Shown: positions 1 to 11,559 of the stretch, one piece after another
Layout: each line of letters starts with the position of its first letter
Numbering within the stretch: the first letter of the stretch is position 1
Source: Clusia tigrina
Lineage: Eukaryota > Arthropoda > Insecta > Diptera > Clusiidae
Assembly: GCA_920105625.2 (NCBI GenBank)
Contig: OV050032.1
Span: 127,703,829-127,767,828, forward strand
Length of the DNA: 64,000 nucleotides
Direction of reading: 5' to 3'
The notes under the pieces: generated by a model
What the model saw: the letters and a program-made list of their open reading frames with translations, nothing else
Told to the model about the DNA's origin: nothing
Databases searched by the model: none
Program-made: the position numbers and the translations under genes

Positions 1-860
1 TATAATTTGGTTCTTTAAAATTATCATAACTAGTGAAATTAGGCCTAAAATCCTTATCCATATAATAGTCCTCTTCATATGCATTTAGTACGCAAGCGTA
101 AACCTTACCCTTGTCAACGTGCGTTATGGTCTCCCCCATATATACGCCCTCCGCTAGCTGCTGCTTGTGAAAAATAGCCTTCCGAAGTTTCGTGTTCACA
201 CGGAGAGTAATTACTTTCATTGTCCTCGTGCCAACCATCTCCTGACTACAATTCTGAACCCTATTCAGGGTTCCTTCCTGCCATGACCTTAGTGGAAGCG
301 TCAGAATCTTACCAAAAAGTGATAACTCTTTAGTTACTGCATCCAGAATGCTGCGTCCCCAAAGTTTATCCCGTCCGAGTATACCATCAGCCGGAACACC
401 TTCCTTTTCAAGTTCACTACGTTCATTATAAAACTTATGCTGTGGTAGACCCTAACTGAGCCTAGTTTCCTAATACATTCCCAAAGGCACCGTTAAGCGT
501 TCTTATGTCCGCCAGATTAACCTTCAGTCCTTTCCGTAAAACACAAGATTTTACGTGGCTGGTGTCCGCCCCTGAATCTTCCAAAAGTGCTTGCTTTAGC
601 ACTAGATGCTTCCTTGTAGGGTATCTTGATGACCGCCTCACCAGTTCTGCTTACAACGAAACAACGTCCTTTTGTACTCAAAATGGACGCGTCTCTATGC
701 TCTCTGATACTCTCCCACCATGAGTTGTAGTTCTTCCTTATATACCCACAATCCTTACGTGCTAATATCTTATCCTTGTACTCCCATACCGCTTTTGCGG
801 CTACCGGCCTATACTTCCTAATTTTATCAAAACCTAATCCTACTACTAGAATCACCACTG
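1..860 (-). pseudogene. pol: gypsy family A pol, N-terminal/protease region (frameshifted)
   Basis: Reading leftward from 858, the translation parallels the pol start of the copy at 46976-47603. It has a stretch beginning TKGRCFVVSRTGEAVIKIP, then the protease region, then the linker toward RT with the motif QLAEGVYMGETITHVDKGK at about 90-160. The protease DSGAD active-site motif is visible only after a frame change near 600, so the gene is broken there. In a Ty3/gypsy element this segment encodes the aspartic protease that cuts the Gag-Pol polyprotein, followed by the reverse transcriptase N-terminus. The remainder is outside the window. Confidence 0.72.
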
Positions 861-1080
861 TGAACCAAATCGAAACGAAGTCGAGAAGAATATTTTGGAG
901 TTCCTCATGCTTGACACGCGATTCACTCTCCTTGCTACTTTCGGCCTACTGTTTACCTTTTCCTTTTTGGCTTTCCAGTCTATTGGCCTCGACTGCTATT
1001 TCCCCATTATGATTTCTTGGGTTACACCTTCCAGAGTCCTCACCTTCAAGTAAGTTCTCCTCAGGAGCCCGTAAAGCTCG

Positions 1081-1266
1081 TCAGCACTGCTTTGGTAGCA
1101 CTAGGTTGTATGCGTCTCCAAACAACCTCTGCTTCACACAGTCAAAGACATCAAGTTTACATCTCTGACTGAACCTCCTGACTTCTGACCGTAAGTCTTC
1201 TGATGTAGCAACAGTAAATACGGGTACTAACCTGGCCACTGTCCTCGAAATTCCCTCTATCCCCAT
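1081..1266 (-). pseudogene. gag: gypsy family A gag remnant
   Basis: This 61-residue open stretch starts MGIEGISRTVARLVPVF and continues with a D-L-R-S-E-V-R-R-F pattern. That is the counterpart of the gag segment at 45924-46124, which starts MGTLEDAHALEKLVPMFSG and has D-L-R-T-E-I-W-R-F. Gag is the structural capsid/nucleocapsid protein. Only this piece of its middle survives; the CCHC knuckle and C-terminus found in the copies at 11.7-12.2 kb and 46.6 kb are deleted. Confidence 0.65.
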
Positions 1267-1269
1267 CTT

Positions 1270-2616
1270 ACTAGTTCGGAATATATTACTCTGTTCTATT
1301 AATTGGGTGTCATTTATTCCTGGGTCTACTTCAACCTCTATTTCCTTCCTATTACTTTTGTAATTTTAAACTTGCTTTGATAATTCCACTTATTTTATAA
1401 CTTCAAATAATCGCATATGACTACCCCGAAATCATTCAGTCCCGAGATATAAATTTATTAAAATTGTAGATTTCAATCAAAATTAACTTACCAATTTATA
1501 CTCAACATCGACTTCAATGTATAGCAACTGGATAAACCCCACGATAAACCCCACGATAAACCCCATAAACTCATCATAAACACTCACTTTGTTAAAATTG
1601 CTATATCATTGACCCGATTTCGTTTTCTTGTTTCCTATTATATTATATTCCATCAACCTAGCTTTACTTGAAGGCAATAATGTTGATTTTCTAAACTAAA
1701 ACATCGGAACAGTATACTAATAAGTTTTCAGTTTTATTATTTAGTGAAACAAACATTACTCAACATAGAAAGACTACTGTGGCGTAATGCCGAAGAGAAA
1801 ACAAAATTATTTAAATTACGTTAGTATAAAAATTATTCTTAATTAATTGCACAATTACTGAACGTGAATACAGATTATTTATACAAACAAATATTTCCGT
1901 TTATTTTGTTAATGCTTTTCGATTAACCCATTTTGAATAAGGTGACCGATTTGACGAAATTAATCTCCATCTTTTCCCCCTATCAAACAAAATTTTCAAA
2001 AGCAAAGAATTACTACAGCACTACTAACACGTCTCCATTTTCAGTATAAGTTTTAATTTCTTTATTTAGCTTTTCCGTGCAAAATATTAATTAAACATTT
2101 TTGCGCAAATCGTAGTTTCGGAACTACACAAACTTTGATGCAATAACCGTGTTGTATGCACCTCTTGAAGTACTCTTGCCTAATACCTGAAGCTTACTCT
2201 GTTAAATATTTAAAACAGTGGTAAAAAAATAAATGTCCCTACCAACACACAAACATATTTCCCTACCAAAAAATCCTTACAGCTAAGACGACATACATAG
2301 ACCGATTATACTGACGGTTTATATTTGCCCATACAAAGCTGCGTGCCACAGCGCAATCGCGCCTATATGTTGAAACTTCTTTGACGAACGCTACGACGCC
2401 TTCAGGTTCGCAGAAGTATCTACTGATACTACACTACAATAACTAAATAATTACAGTTTTTCGATCGCTCCCTTTATTGTTCCTCTATCCGTTGAGGGCG
2501 CTTTGTTGATGATGATGCTGGTTTCGATGCAGGTTTATTATTCCTGCATCCGGATGTCTTTTTTACTAATCCTGGGTTTCCTTCGAGATGATTCTTATAT
2601 GCTCCAGGGACGGTAG
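1270..2616 (-). other. Untranslated leader of family A copy 1
   Basis: No ORF of note. The sequence is AT-rich between gag and the primer binding site. The interval 2270-2440 is recognisably homologous, in reverse, to the leader of the copy at 43390-43560 and to 14610-14780 of copy 2. All three share a block that reads, on the + strand here, ctaagacgacatacatagac. A tandem repeat of about 12 bp (taaaccccacga) lies at 1532-1565. Confidence 0.6.
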
Positions 2617-2637
2617 GTCCTTATACCCGCTGCGCCA
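2617..2637 (-). other. Primer binding site, tRNA-Ser type
   Basis: On the minus strand the element reads TGGCGCAGCGGGTATAAGG directly inside the LTR end. TGGCGCA is the usual start of a Ser-tRNA primer binding site in insect errantiviruses (17.6/297 group). It sits 4 bases from the LTR terminus at 2642, as expected. Confidence 0.65.
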
Positions 2638-2641
2638 TTTA

Positions 2642-3000
2642 TGTTGGGGGCGGTATGTGTCTGTGCTCGCCTAGTTTTTACACGCTGCGGGAAATTTAAT
2701 GGGCGCTTGTTAGCACCTTGAGTCCAGTATAGTTCTAAACGCGCTCAAGTTTATTTGTTAGAAAAGCTCTCTTTACTGGTAAAACAACTACTTATATATT
2801 ATTTACATTTACTATTGTTTCTTAATGTTCTACTTTATCATTTCTAATTGCCCTACATAATTATTTTAATTGCTCTACTCTTTGGTTTGCACATTCCGCA
2901 ATTGTTTATCGACGCAATCATTGAGTGGCATACTTTTGGGAAAGTGCTGACCAGTCAGTAGTCAATTGTCAAATGCGTGCGCCTAAAAGCATGCAATCGA
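2642..3000 (-). repeat. 5' LTR of family A copy 1 (divergent, outer end lost)
   Basis: The inner end reads CCCCCAACA on the minus strand, like the CCCCAACA termini of the copy at 42981-54811. The body keeps the layout of the other family A LTRs (TATATATTATTTACA-type TATA zone near 2793-2810) but is strongly diverged. The outer TGTTGTGAG end was not found, so the LTR is probably truncated where the next element starts near 3000. Confidence 0.5.
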
Positions 3001-3184
3001 CTTTTACTTAATAACTAGCGTACCCCGATGCACTTGGTTGCAACCAACCAAAGAAAGAAAAGAAATATTCTAGAATTTTTTTATGAAATGAATGCATTGT
3101 ATTTCCAAATTATTAATGTCAATCCAAAACATTTGGATACACAATATTTTTCGTTTGCCCATTTGAAGCATCCAGCCTTCGGAG

Positions 3185-3394
3185 TTGCATTTAGTAGCGC
3201 AGGGCGAAAATGAGATTACGACCCTTGTTAATAAAATAAATAAGAGGGATAGCTCCGAAAATACAATAACGACCCAATCACAAAATATTCCACAAAGTAG
3301 GTCGGGTCCAGTGGATGCTAATTTGCAAGTTAGACCGTCGGCACAAAAGGCGAACTCATTGTACGTTAATGTTGCCAAACTGGCCAAATTCTGA
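3185..3394 (+). pseudogene. LOA-like ORF1 or linker remnant (uncertain)
   Basis: A 69-residue open stretch starting MHLVAQGENEITTLVNKINK, polar and serine/glutamine-rich, without a recognisable fold. It lies just upstream of the RT linker of the plus-strand LINE relic, so it is probably part of the same element, but I cannot match it to ORF1 or to the endonuclease. It may also be chance. Confidence 0.25.
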
Positions 3395-3713
3395 GGCAGA
3401 AGTCGGTATCACACCATCCGACTACTCCAAAGTCCGCTAGTCTACAAGCCAGGTGCAGGCATTACAAAAGACCTTCCTGCACAACGTGCGATAATGTCGA
3501 AAACTTTCAATAAAGCCTAAGTCTACCGGTGGCACTTTTCGTCCTGGGTGGCTTCATGTGTGGTGTGCTTACTTTAACACAGTCCAATGGCTGGACCAAA
3601 ATGTGTCTACTCTCTACCCTTGGAAAAGGGATGTGTTGTGTGTAGACGAGGAGGAAGATATCCCCAGAGCATGAATCTCCTTGGGACATTTTCCGGGGGA
3701 GCAAGCCTAAGTT

Positions 3714-4220
3714 GTGGGTGGGACCCTATTCTTGTCGAGGGTCAGAAAGCTGGACAAATGGTCGAAAAATGGAGATTGCTGCACAGGGTCCAAAAAGGAT
3801 CAAATTAAGTTCTCACAATGGCCAGTGACCCTTTCCCAGTGGAGAAAATCGGCAAGAACAGGCATTTCATCGACTTCGGATTTGGCAAAGTCTTCTGAAT
3901 TGCCTGAAAAGTGTTTTCGAGAAGAACTACTCGGAAGACTTAAAATGTCTCAAAGGAACGTTCCCTGGTGGAACAGTCTGCTAAATACTCTGAGAAACAA
4001 AGCAAGGAAACTCTTCAACGAAGCAAAGAGGAAAGGTGACTGAGACACCTATAAAATACCTTTACTGAGTATAATCAAGGGCTTAGAAAATCGAAACGAG
4101 CTAGATGAAGGAAGCATTGCGGAAATATATCAGATCTGCCCAAAATGTTTCGCCTTCAGATAGCCCTGCGAAAAGAACATTCCAATGGTCTGGGTACCCT
4201 TCAAAAACCAGATGCTCTTG
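3714..4220 (+). pseudogene. LINE ORF2, linker before RT
   Basis: The motif VPWWNSLLNTLRNKARKLF followed by NEAKRKGD at 3957-4043 is the typical segment between endonuclease and RT of LOA/R1/I-type LINEs. It is usually V-P-W-W-N with a basic helix and then W-x-x-Y-K. An in-frame stop replaces the tryptophan at 4041. The next 180 bases keep diluted similarity in other frames. Confidence 0.55.
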
Positions 4221-4499
4221 TCGCTCACCTGAGGAAATATCTTCCCTGCTCCTGGAAACACACTCTTCGGGTGTCGAGCCTGCAGGCCTGGCTTCAAACT
4301 TGATACATGAGCAGACCTTGACCACCAACAAATCGGGGTAGGAGTCTAGCAGCCAAAATTATAAATATCGCCATTGTACAATGGACCATCCCAACTTTCG
4401 GCCCATTTAAACTTTCCTCGCCCAGATGGTTTCATGCCTTGCCTTCTTTAGAGGGGCTCGGACATAATTGCCAACAGTCGGGTGAGGATAATGATGTCA

Positions 4500-5215
4500 A
4501 GCCTTCTGCTTGCCCACATTCCTTTAAAATGGAAGGTGGTAAAAATTATAATCATACCGAAGGCGGGTAAAACGTCAGTTTAACTTCTTAAAGCATATAG
4601 ACCCATCAGCCGCAGCTCCTTCATGATTAAAGCCATGGAGAAGTGGATAGACTAACCTATCTCAAGGACAAGCCTCTGTGTGGTAGTCAGTTTTCTTACC
4701 AATTGGTCAAATCAATAACAACTGCTATACACAGCCTAACAAAAATTATTGAAAAGGCTCGAAAAGTTAAAGAAATAAGCCCTATGTGCGATCTTGGACA
4801 TCTCAATGTTGAGTTACAAGGAGTCAAAAAAGCTATAAATAAAACCAGGGCATGTTCGCGAGGAGGGGTCCTCTCTCCTCTTTTCTGTACATTGGTTATT
4901 GATGAACTCCTAGAGAAGCTAAACGGTCTGGGCTTTGGAACACAAGGTTACGCTATTGGTTTATTATACTCGTATATATTGTGGTTGGCCATGAGGAGAC
5001 CATTTGCTCTCTTCTACTATAGGCCGTAACCATAACCAACAGCTGGTGCAAGCAGAAAGGACTATTCTTAAATCCTACAATTGTTCCATTCACCAATCGA
5101 AAAAGCGTCAATCTGACTAAACTTTCCATAGATCGGACAATTTTAGATTATTCCAAAGAGGCGAAATATTTAGGAGTAGTCCTGGACAACATACTTACTT
5201 GGAACTCACATTAAA
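4500..5215 (+). pseudogene. LINE reverse transcriptase fragment
   Basis: The upstream part (4535-4640) reads IPLKWKVVKIIIIPKAGK and then A-Y-R-P-I-S in shifted frames, the entry to the RT fingers. At 4643-5029 the frame ends in the motif TRACSRGGVLSPLFCTLVIDELL, which corresponds to the R-G-(T/C)-P-Q-G-G-V-L-S-P-L motif B. The expected P-Q is replaced by S-R. The F/Y-x-D-D active-site motif is lost in a frame change after 4980. In intact LINEs this domain does target-primed reverse transcription. Confidence 0.65.
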
Positions 5216-5749
5216 ATTTTACAACCAATAAAGCGACAAGAATATTATTTGCATACCAACAGCTTTTTGGTAAAACCTGAAGAATCTCCCCCAAACTAAC
5301 ATATGACTAGTATATAACACCATTGTATAATCACTGGTCACCTCAGCTTGGGTCGGGTGGCCCAGGGTACGACAAAAAATGGTCAGTAACAAACTAAGTA
5401 AACTCCAACATCCTGTATGCGTGGGAGTAACAGGGGCGCTGTGTAGCTGGGCCACTGATGCTCTGAGAGTCATCACGCGCATCCCTCCGATAACCATAAC
5501 CATTGAAACGGGAGCCTGCGATAAAGCCTTTCGCCTTCAGGAGATCTCCAACATAAAAATGTTGGAATTGGAAGGTCCTCGATCCCTTTATTATTACTCA
5601 ATGATCCCCTTATAAGATTTATGATAATTTGTTGAGACAAATTTCATTTACTACACTCTATAAGGTTCATATCCCGACAAGGGATAAGTTTGAGGAATAC
5701 ATTACCGATATTCCACAAGTTCCCAGGTAAGGTACACTGGTGAGTTCGA

Positions 5750-6070
5750 ATGGAGGACGGTAGCACAGGAGAAGGCACAATGGGACGATTGCTCTTGAAA
5801 GCGTTACTTGTGGGTAAGACTCGCACAATATTTAAAGCGAATGTCTTTGCAATAGAAGAAAGTATCCGAGAATGTCTTCGTAGAAGACTAAAAGGCAAGC
5901 TTATATACATTATGTCAGATAACAAATTACCCTTGAGGTACTGGGATCATATCTAAATGGCTGAAGAATGTCATAAGATCCTAAATGAACTTGGCAAAGA
6001 CATAAAAATCACACTTTGGTCGGAGCCTGGACATAAAGGACACGCTGAGAATGAACGGGCGGACTGACGC
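5750..6070 (+). pseudogene. LINE RNase H fragment
   Basis: Frames in this interval show an RNase H core. There is a helix with A-I-E-E-S-I, then G-K-L-I-Y-I-M-S-D-N-K where the consensus is I-x-S-D-S-Q, then a terminal segment with E-P-G-H-K-G-H-A-E-N-E-R-A-D matching W-V-P-G-H-x-G-x-x-G-N-E-x-A-D. Both the S-D and the terminal A-D acidic positions survive, but a stop precedes the last helix. RNase H removes the RNA strand after cDNA synthesis. Confidence 0.6.
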
Positions 6071-6540
6071 GCAAATGGTGGGGGGGGGGGACGAAGACTG
6101 CCTGTTCACTCACTGGCCCTGAACCTTTCTGCGGTGTGTCTACATGCCACTTTGCAGACCTACTAAAGAACAGGGAAGAATTTCAGAAAGCTACTCAATG
6201 GCAGTATGCCTCTGGATAGCAACAGGCCTTTGCCTGTTGAGATTTCTTACCCCTGTTTGTGAGATTTCTTACCCCAAACCGAAGTATCTCCAAAAGGATA
6301 CTAACCCTGTACATCGAAAGTCTTTTATAGCTCTAATGGGGTATCTGCCAGGACACTGCTGATTACGGTATCATTTTTGTTTGTTTTTTTTCAATATTGG
6401 AGGTGGAAATCTTCAAAGAGATACTGGTCGCATTGCGGCACCGACTTCGCCATTCCATGTGGTGGAGGTCTTTCATAATGGCGGCGGTAGTGTCCCACAC
6501 CACACCTTATTTCTCCTGGTTCTCAACTGTAATTGCCTAA

Positions 6541-7645
6541 TTTGCTGTTAACTAAAATATGGCTATTGTTTAGGTCTCATTCAACTGTTCCCAAGCAGAT
6601 TCAAATCCATTATTTGTAAGCGGATCCTTTGGCAGCATTTATGTTGTTTCCACTCTTGTCATCTGAATTAAGTGTTATTTTAATTAATATAAATATCCAT
6701 TAAGAGATCACGAAATGTTGGTCATGAAATATATTTCCCAACCGTGATTGCTGGAAGCGGCAGCAACGGCTTGCTCGCAATCTTACTTACCACATTAAGT
6801 AGAACATTTCACATGAAGTAAAAATTTCTTTAATACTGCTAAGCGATTAATATGCCCTTTAAAAGTAGGATTATATTTATTTATGACCACTTCAAGCGAT
6901 TCAATCCACCCCTTCATCTTCATTGTCTTCAATAAGATGCAAGTCCGCGTCATGAGCCAACTTAATTTTTAACCGCAGCTGTCAAAGTTCTTCATTTCAT
7001 ATATATCTAAAAGATCTGCCAAAATATTTCAATAATTCTCCTTCTGAAAATTATTACGGTGGCATAACCACATATACACAATTGCAACTATTGTGTGCAA
7101 CTTGTCTTGTCAATAAATTCGCTGAGATATAATCTTATATTTATATATGTTATATATCTGCTCGAGAAACGGCAGTGTGATGCTCTGCTAGAACTTGCAG
7201 TGCGCTATCCTAACAGAGCATCGGATGGTTTTGTAAATACTTATTACAGTGGATAATTTTGATACTTTAAATACCACTGAAGATTAAGGAGCCACAACAA
7301 GATGTAACTGTTTAAAAAGATTAAGTCTAATTGATGGTTTAACAATTACTCTATAAAAGCGAAAAGTATGATATAATACTTCCATTATCCAGCAGGGTAA
7401 TGAGTATCGCAATTAATATAATGAAAATAAATTGTGAATTTTTTCTTAAAATTATCTGCAGATAAAAAGCTTTTATTTGTTAGAGGTAAAACTTTTCACG
7501 AAAAAAATCAAACCATTAATAATCAGTTAAATAAATTTTACTAAAATCGTAAAATGCAATAAAAAATTGCTCTCAAAAACACTTTTGTAAAATAGGAGAA
7601 CAAATAGGAATTATTCATTTTTGGTGCAATGTGACTTTCAAAGTT
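6541..7645. other. AT-rich interval, nothing recognised
   Basis: No coding motif on either strand. The interval holds AT-rich sequence with short runs such as tatatttatatatgttatat at 7137-7156. A weak 6-bp stem (gctctg/cagagc, about 7181-7218) is not a tRNA. It probably contains the 3' end of the preceding LINE and old target DNA of the following gypsy copy. Confidence 0.4.
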
Positions 7646-8180
7646 TATTGGGGTACTGTGCGTTGTCGTCGCCGGTTGTAGCGAGCGCCCTTTTGCCGCC
7701 AGTAAAAGGCCCGGGCATGGACGAAGAGCTTTTGGTTTCTAAAAAGGCGCTTATAGCTTCCACGTAAAACACCCTGTTCTTTTAGTTGTAAAATAGAAAA
7801 GAGAACTTTATTGCTTAAAATCCCAAGTTTTATATACTATTTTACAATGAATACTCAGAGTCTAGGTAAACACCTTTCTGGTGTTCCAGTTACGCCATTG
7901 TTGATTGGTGACCTACTGAATAAAAGAATGCCTTCGGTGCATTCTAAAGGCCAATGTCCGTCGTCAATTCGATTGCGGAACTGTGACACATTAAAAGTTC
8001 ACATAATGATTAATAATAAATACTATTTATTTATAGTATTTACACCCTAAAAATATATGCTTGATTGTTTGATATTTATACTACTTCTTAATGCTAGCTA
8101 CAGCACAAATAAGTAGTGTCTATTAGGAGTTGGTGCTGTGAGTCAACTACGCACAGGTAGCTTGATTCGGACCCACAAAG
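7646..8180 (-). repeat. 3' LTR of family A copy 2
   Basis: About 534 bp, starting tattgggg and ending next to cccacaaag on the + strand. It shares long blocks with the LTR pieces at 15390-15827 and 21042-21564, for example ctttctggtgttccag-like, cggaactgtgacac and ggtagcttgattc. A purine-rich tract (minus strand AGAAAGAAGAGAGGGA) lies just outside at 8181-8200, as expected for the polypurine tract. Confidence 0.8.
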
Positions 8181-10560
8181 TCCCTCTCTTCTTTCTAGAA
8201 GAAAGTAGTTCAACTACCTTCTAGTGAATATTTACAACCTTCTTCTTGCACCGTAAACAATTTTGTGCATTTCGTTACATATCTTTTTTAAGTTCGCCTT
8301 ATTTTGGGTTCTATTATTGCTTTTTTTACTTTGTATTTTCTTCTTTTTTATATTTTTATATTTTTGTTCTCTTTTGTATCTTTCCTTTTTTATGTATGTA
8401 TATTTTTTAATGTCCCCTTTTTTATATCTTTTGGTCCTTCATATACTCTTTTCTCACTGGCGTATATGCAAACAAAACTAGAAATTAATTACAAATTAGC
8501 TTATGCTACGCTATTATAAACCGCTTGCTCTGCTATTGTCCCTCGGTGAACTCAGCATACCCCTCCCTTCTTTCTGGAACGGATGATTCAAGCTTATGCG
8601 AGTAGTTGCGCTTCTGATAAAGGCAAAATAAATATTCGCTACGTAAGTGACTATGGAGATTTTTTTAATTTTAGAAAACGTTAAGAAGTTAGCCGATAAA
8701 GCGTGGCTATGTAGTGCTGGATCTTTTCGTGATTAGAATGATTTTCGCGCCAGTAGATTATTCCGTCTGCGAATCTAAATGAACGATGGTAGTTGTTGTT
8801 GTAGTCGTTTCTCGCTAAAATTACCTCGGATTTTGGCTATAATTATCTTTTTCTCTTCAGACAATATACACACTGACATACGAGTATGTAATAACTGAAT
8901 ATACAGAAAACGTAAATTTTAATGTTTTCATGCCATTTTGTCAGTCATGTAATTAAAATCCAGTATTATCAGTTTCCTACTTGTTGGAGATTCAAGTATT
9001 CAACCGGTACCATCTTCATTATCTCATAAGTCGCAGTCGTCTCGCGCATGGAAAGTTAGAAGCTCCTCCACACTTTTATATAAAAAATGAATTTCCACAA
9101 ATTTTGTGTTTCGTTTCTTTCAACCGAAAATTATTTCGGGACAGCATCATTTCAAATCTCTTGTTTGTTCCTTGGTGGTTTATTGATTAGTCTTCTTCTA
9201 CGTCTTCTTAACTTACTTCTTCATCTTCTTCATACAGCTTTTTTGTTCCTTGCTATTACATTTCATCTACCGGTCTCATGGATGTTGGTTTACCTCGTAG
9301 TCTGCCTTCGACGCTGGAATAAGCCCCTTCCAGGTCCTTGTCTCTCCACTAACGCCTTAATACCTGAAAATATATGTACATATATATATATTTGTATTAA
9401 TTAAACCTATATAGCGCATATCTAATACATCTTAACAACTAAACTATACGTTAATAAATAAAAAATGTTTCCTTTACAAATATTATTCATTAATTATTAT
9501 AAAATTTTTTTTTCAAAATCATTAGCGACATTCACATTAATATTTGGAATCCCTTTCAATAAATATACATTTTACAATAAATCCATTCATACAAAACAAT
9601 TATTTACTGCTATAATATATGTGCCGACAACTTTCTAAATTAATTTCTTTATCTCAATTCTGGGCAAAACTATTTGTCCATCGAGAATATAAAAGATACG
9701 GGCTTTCATATAAAAACATTGTCCATTGCATGAGACTTTCATTGCATCTAATTACTTTACATTATTTAAATTTAGTTATAGCCTGTTATGTATATATCCA
9801 TAAACGAGCGTATTCTCATAAACGCTGTAACTTGCTCGTATATGACAACATACATATCTTTCAGGCACACCCTCATGTTGTGTTTCTTTCAAACGTTATT
9901 CTTAATTTTAATTTAATAATCAACATTTTTTGTTTCTTTTTTTTAACTTTTATTCTTTTGTGTATTTAAATGGTTTCCTTGAACTTATTTTTCTCCGTAA
10001 CTCTGTTTTACACCCCATACATTATCTTCATTATTCTAAATTTTACTTAGCTATTCATCAAATCAATTCCCAGAATATCTATTCTAATTTAATTTTTATT
10101 TTTATTAACACGTTCTTTCCTTCTCTCCATGAATTCGACTGCATGTTTATGTATGTAAAGTAATCCCACATTTATTTATGTATGTTTATACGTACTTGTA
10201 TGTGGCATTCATTCAAAAATACACAATGCTGACAAGCACATAATTAATCAAACCCGCTTATACCGTCACATATATTTGTAATTTTTATTTTACATGATAC
10301 CTGCGCTTTTTCAGTTCTTATTTAAAGTTGTCTATTTCCAATTCTATATCGTTCTTGACATTATGCACATATATACTTCCCTACACAAATGTTTCCGACG
10401 GTTTGAAAATTTTTTTTTTAATTTCTTTCATTTGTTTACATTTTACAATATTTAATATTTTAATAAAAAAAAATATTTTCTTCGTTTATTTGATTTACCG
10501 CACTTCATTCGGCTATAGTGCCTAATGAGCATATTTATATAATGTAATCTTTAAGTGCCT
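8181..10560 (-). other. 3' internal region of family A copy 2, no ORF
   Basis: The first 150 bp (8181-8330) match, in reverse, the 3' untranslated end of the copy at 54200-54360 (ggtt-ctatt and gcaccgtaaacaatttt blocks). Beyond that the strand is T-rich, with many short repeats of ttttattttt type and no env-like reading frame. The open stretches on the + strand are hydrophobic low-complexity translations of T-runs and are not called as genes. Either env decayed beyond recognition or this part came from other insertions. Confidence 0.5.
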
Positions 10561-10599
10561 CACACTTGGCACACTTCCGCTGACATTGAATTTGGATGT

Positions 10600-11390
10600 T
10601 GGAAATGTGGTCTCGTATGGAATAATTTTAATAAGTTATGTGTAATTTCTTGATTCCCAGCATTTTGCAAGTTTCTGAGAATAATTTCGATACAAAATTT
10701 GAACCATTGTCAGTTATCAAAACCTTTGGAATGTGTTGTATCGAGCCTCAATTTCGTCACAAAATGCCTTGGCCACCGTGCTTGCTTCAGCATCTGGAAT
10801 GACCACTCACGCCATATATTTCGAGACGTCATCCTGAATTGTCAAGATGTAATTATTTCCCGAAACTGTTGCTGGCAATATTCATACAATCTCTATATGA
10901 ACTTTATCAAATGGTCGCTTCGGGGTAGCTGTTAATACCGTTGGCATCTTTGTTCGTCTGAAGCTTTTGTCGGTCTGGCACTTCGGACAGCTCTTCACAT
11001 AGCTTTTAATATCTTTGAGCATATCCTTCCAGCCGGATACTCTACTAATCCATTCGTACGTTTTCCAGGATCCCTGTTGCCCACCGAGAGGTGAATCATG
11101 AAATCCTCTTAACACGTTCTGAATGTCTTTATCGTTTTCTAGAAATTTCACCCCTCTGGTTGGTCATGTTCCATTTCTTTTTCTGTTACACTTGTCGCTC
11201 CTTCTTACGACCGCACCCGGTATTTTCCTTGTCGGCTCTTGGCTTTGCACTAAATGCATCCAATGCACCAATGATATCTTCTGTACTTTCGATACTCTGC
11301 TGAGCGCATCCGCATTTAGGTTCTTTTTTCCAGCTCTGTATATGATTTCAATATCATACTCAGACAACCTATGCCTGAATCGTGGCATCC
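10600..11390 (-). pseudogene. pol: gypsy family A integrase and RNase H tail
   Basis: The minus-strand frame 11388-11164 begins FRHRLSEYDIEIIYRAGKKN and then L-N-A-D-A-L-S-R, the RNase H C-terminus. The frame 11151-10882 is the integrase N-terminal zinc region (G-F-H-D-S-P-L-G-G-Q-Q-G with C-P-K-C). At about 10730-10640, in another frame, the second catalytic aspartate context T-D-N-G-S-N-F-V-S-K is visible. The third acidic residue and the C-terminal domain are missing. Intact integrase inserts the cDNA into chromosomes. Several frame changes separate the parts. Confidence 0.75.
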
Positions 11391-11559
11391 CAGTTATTCT
11401 TGACGTACCTATATTCCCTAAAAATTATCATTACTATCTTAACTATAAACTCCCGCAACGCGTTCTAGGCGATTAGCCTATACTTTCTAACCTTATTAAA
11501 ACTTAACCTAAGTAATAGAATTATAACAGTTACCCAAACCAAAACTCAATCAACAATTT

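Larger units (their letters stand above)
1..3000 (-). mobile_element. Ty3/gypsy family A, copy 1 (partial, 5' half)
   Basis: On the minus strand this stretch reads as 5' LTR (from 2642 upward), Ser-type primer binding site (2617-2637), untranslated leader (about 1270-2616), a gag scrap (1081-1266) and the start of pol (1-860). The family assignment rests on colinear similarity to the full-size copy at 42981-54811: the pol linker (1-430) matches 47590-47830 nearly word for word, and the leader segment at 2270-2440 is the reverse of 43390-43560. The rest of pol lies beyond the left window edge. Most of gag is missing between 860 and 1081, including the zinc knuckle seen in the other copies. The right edge near 3000 is uncertain because the outer LTR end was not found. 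Confidence 0.8.
3007..6540 (+). mobile_element. LOA/I-like non-LTR retrotransposon relic (LOA-A)
   Basis: A plus-strand LINE relic in many frames. It has an ORF1-like tail, a pre-RT linker, reverse transcriptase and RNase H in the normal order, followed by a 3' tail to about 6540. The clade is assigned from the RNase H domain C-terminal to RT and from similarity to the other relics in this window (15.8-20.0, 20.0-22.7 and 24.0-29.0 kb), whose ORF1 resembles DUF4780 proteins of LOA-like elements. It is heavily decayed, with several stops per domain. A run of ten G (6079-6088) sits in the RNase H tail. Confidence 0.7.

Noticed and set aside
7181..7218. Possible tRNA or stem-loop RNA (gctctg...cagagc)
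   Set aside because: Only a 6-bp stem; no cloverleaf arms, no A/B box order.
8263..10525. Many hydrophobic + strand ORFs of 65-116 codons
   Set aside because: They are translations of T-rich sequence (strings of F, L, I, Y) in the 3' internal region of a minus-strand gypsy copy, with no motif or conservation.
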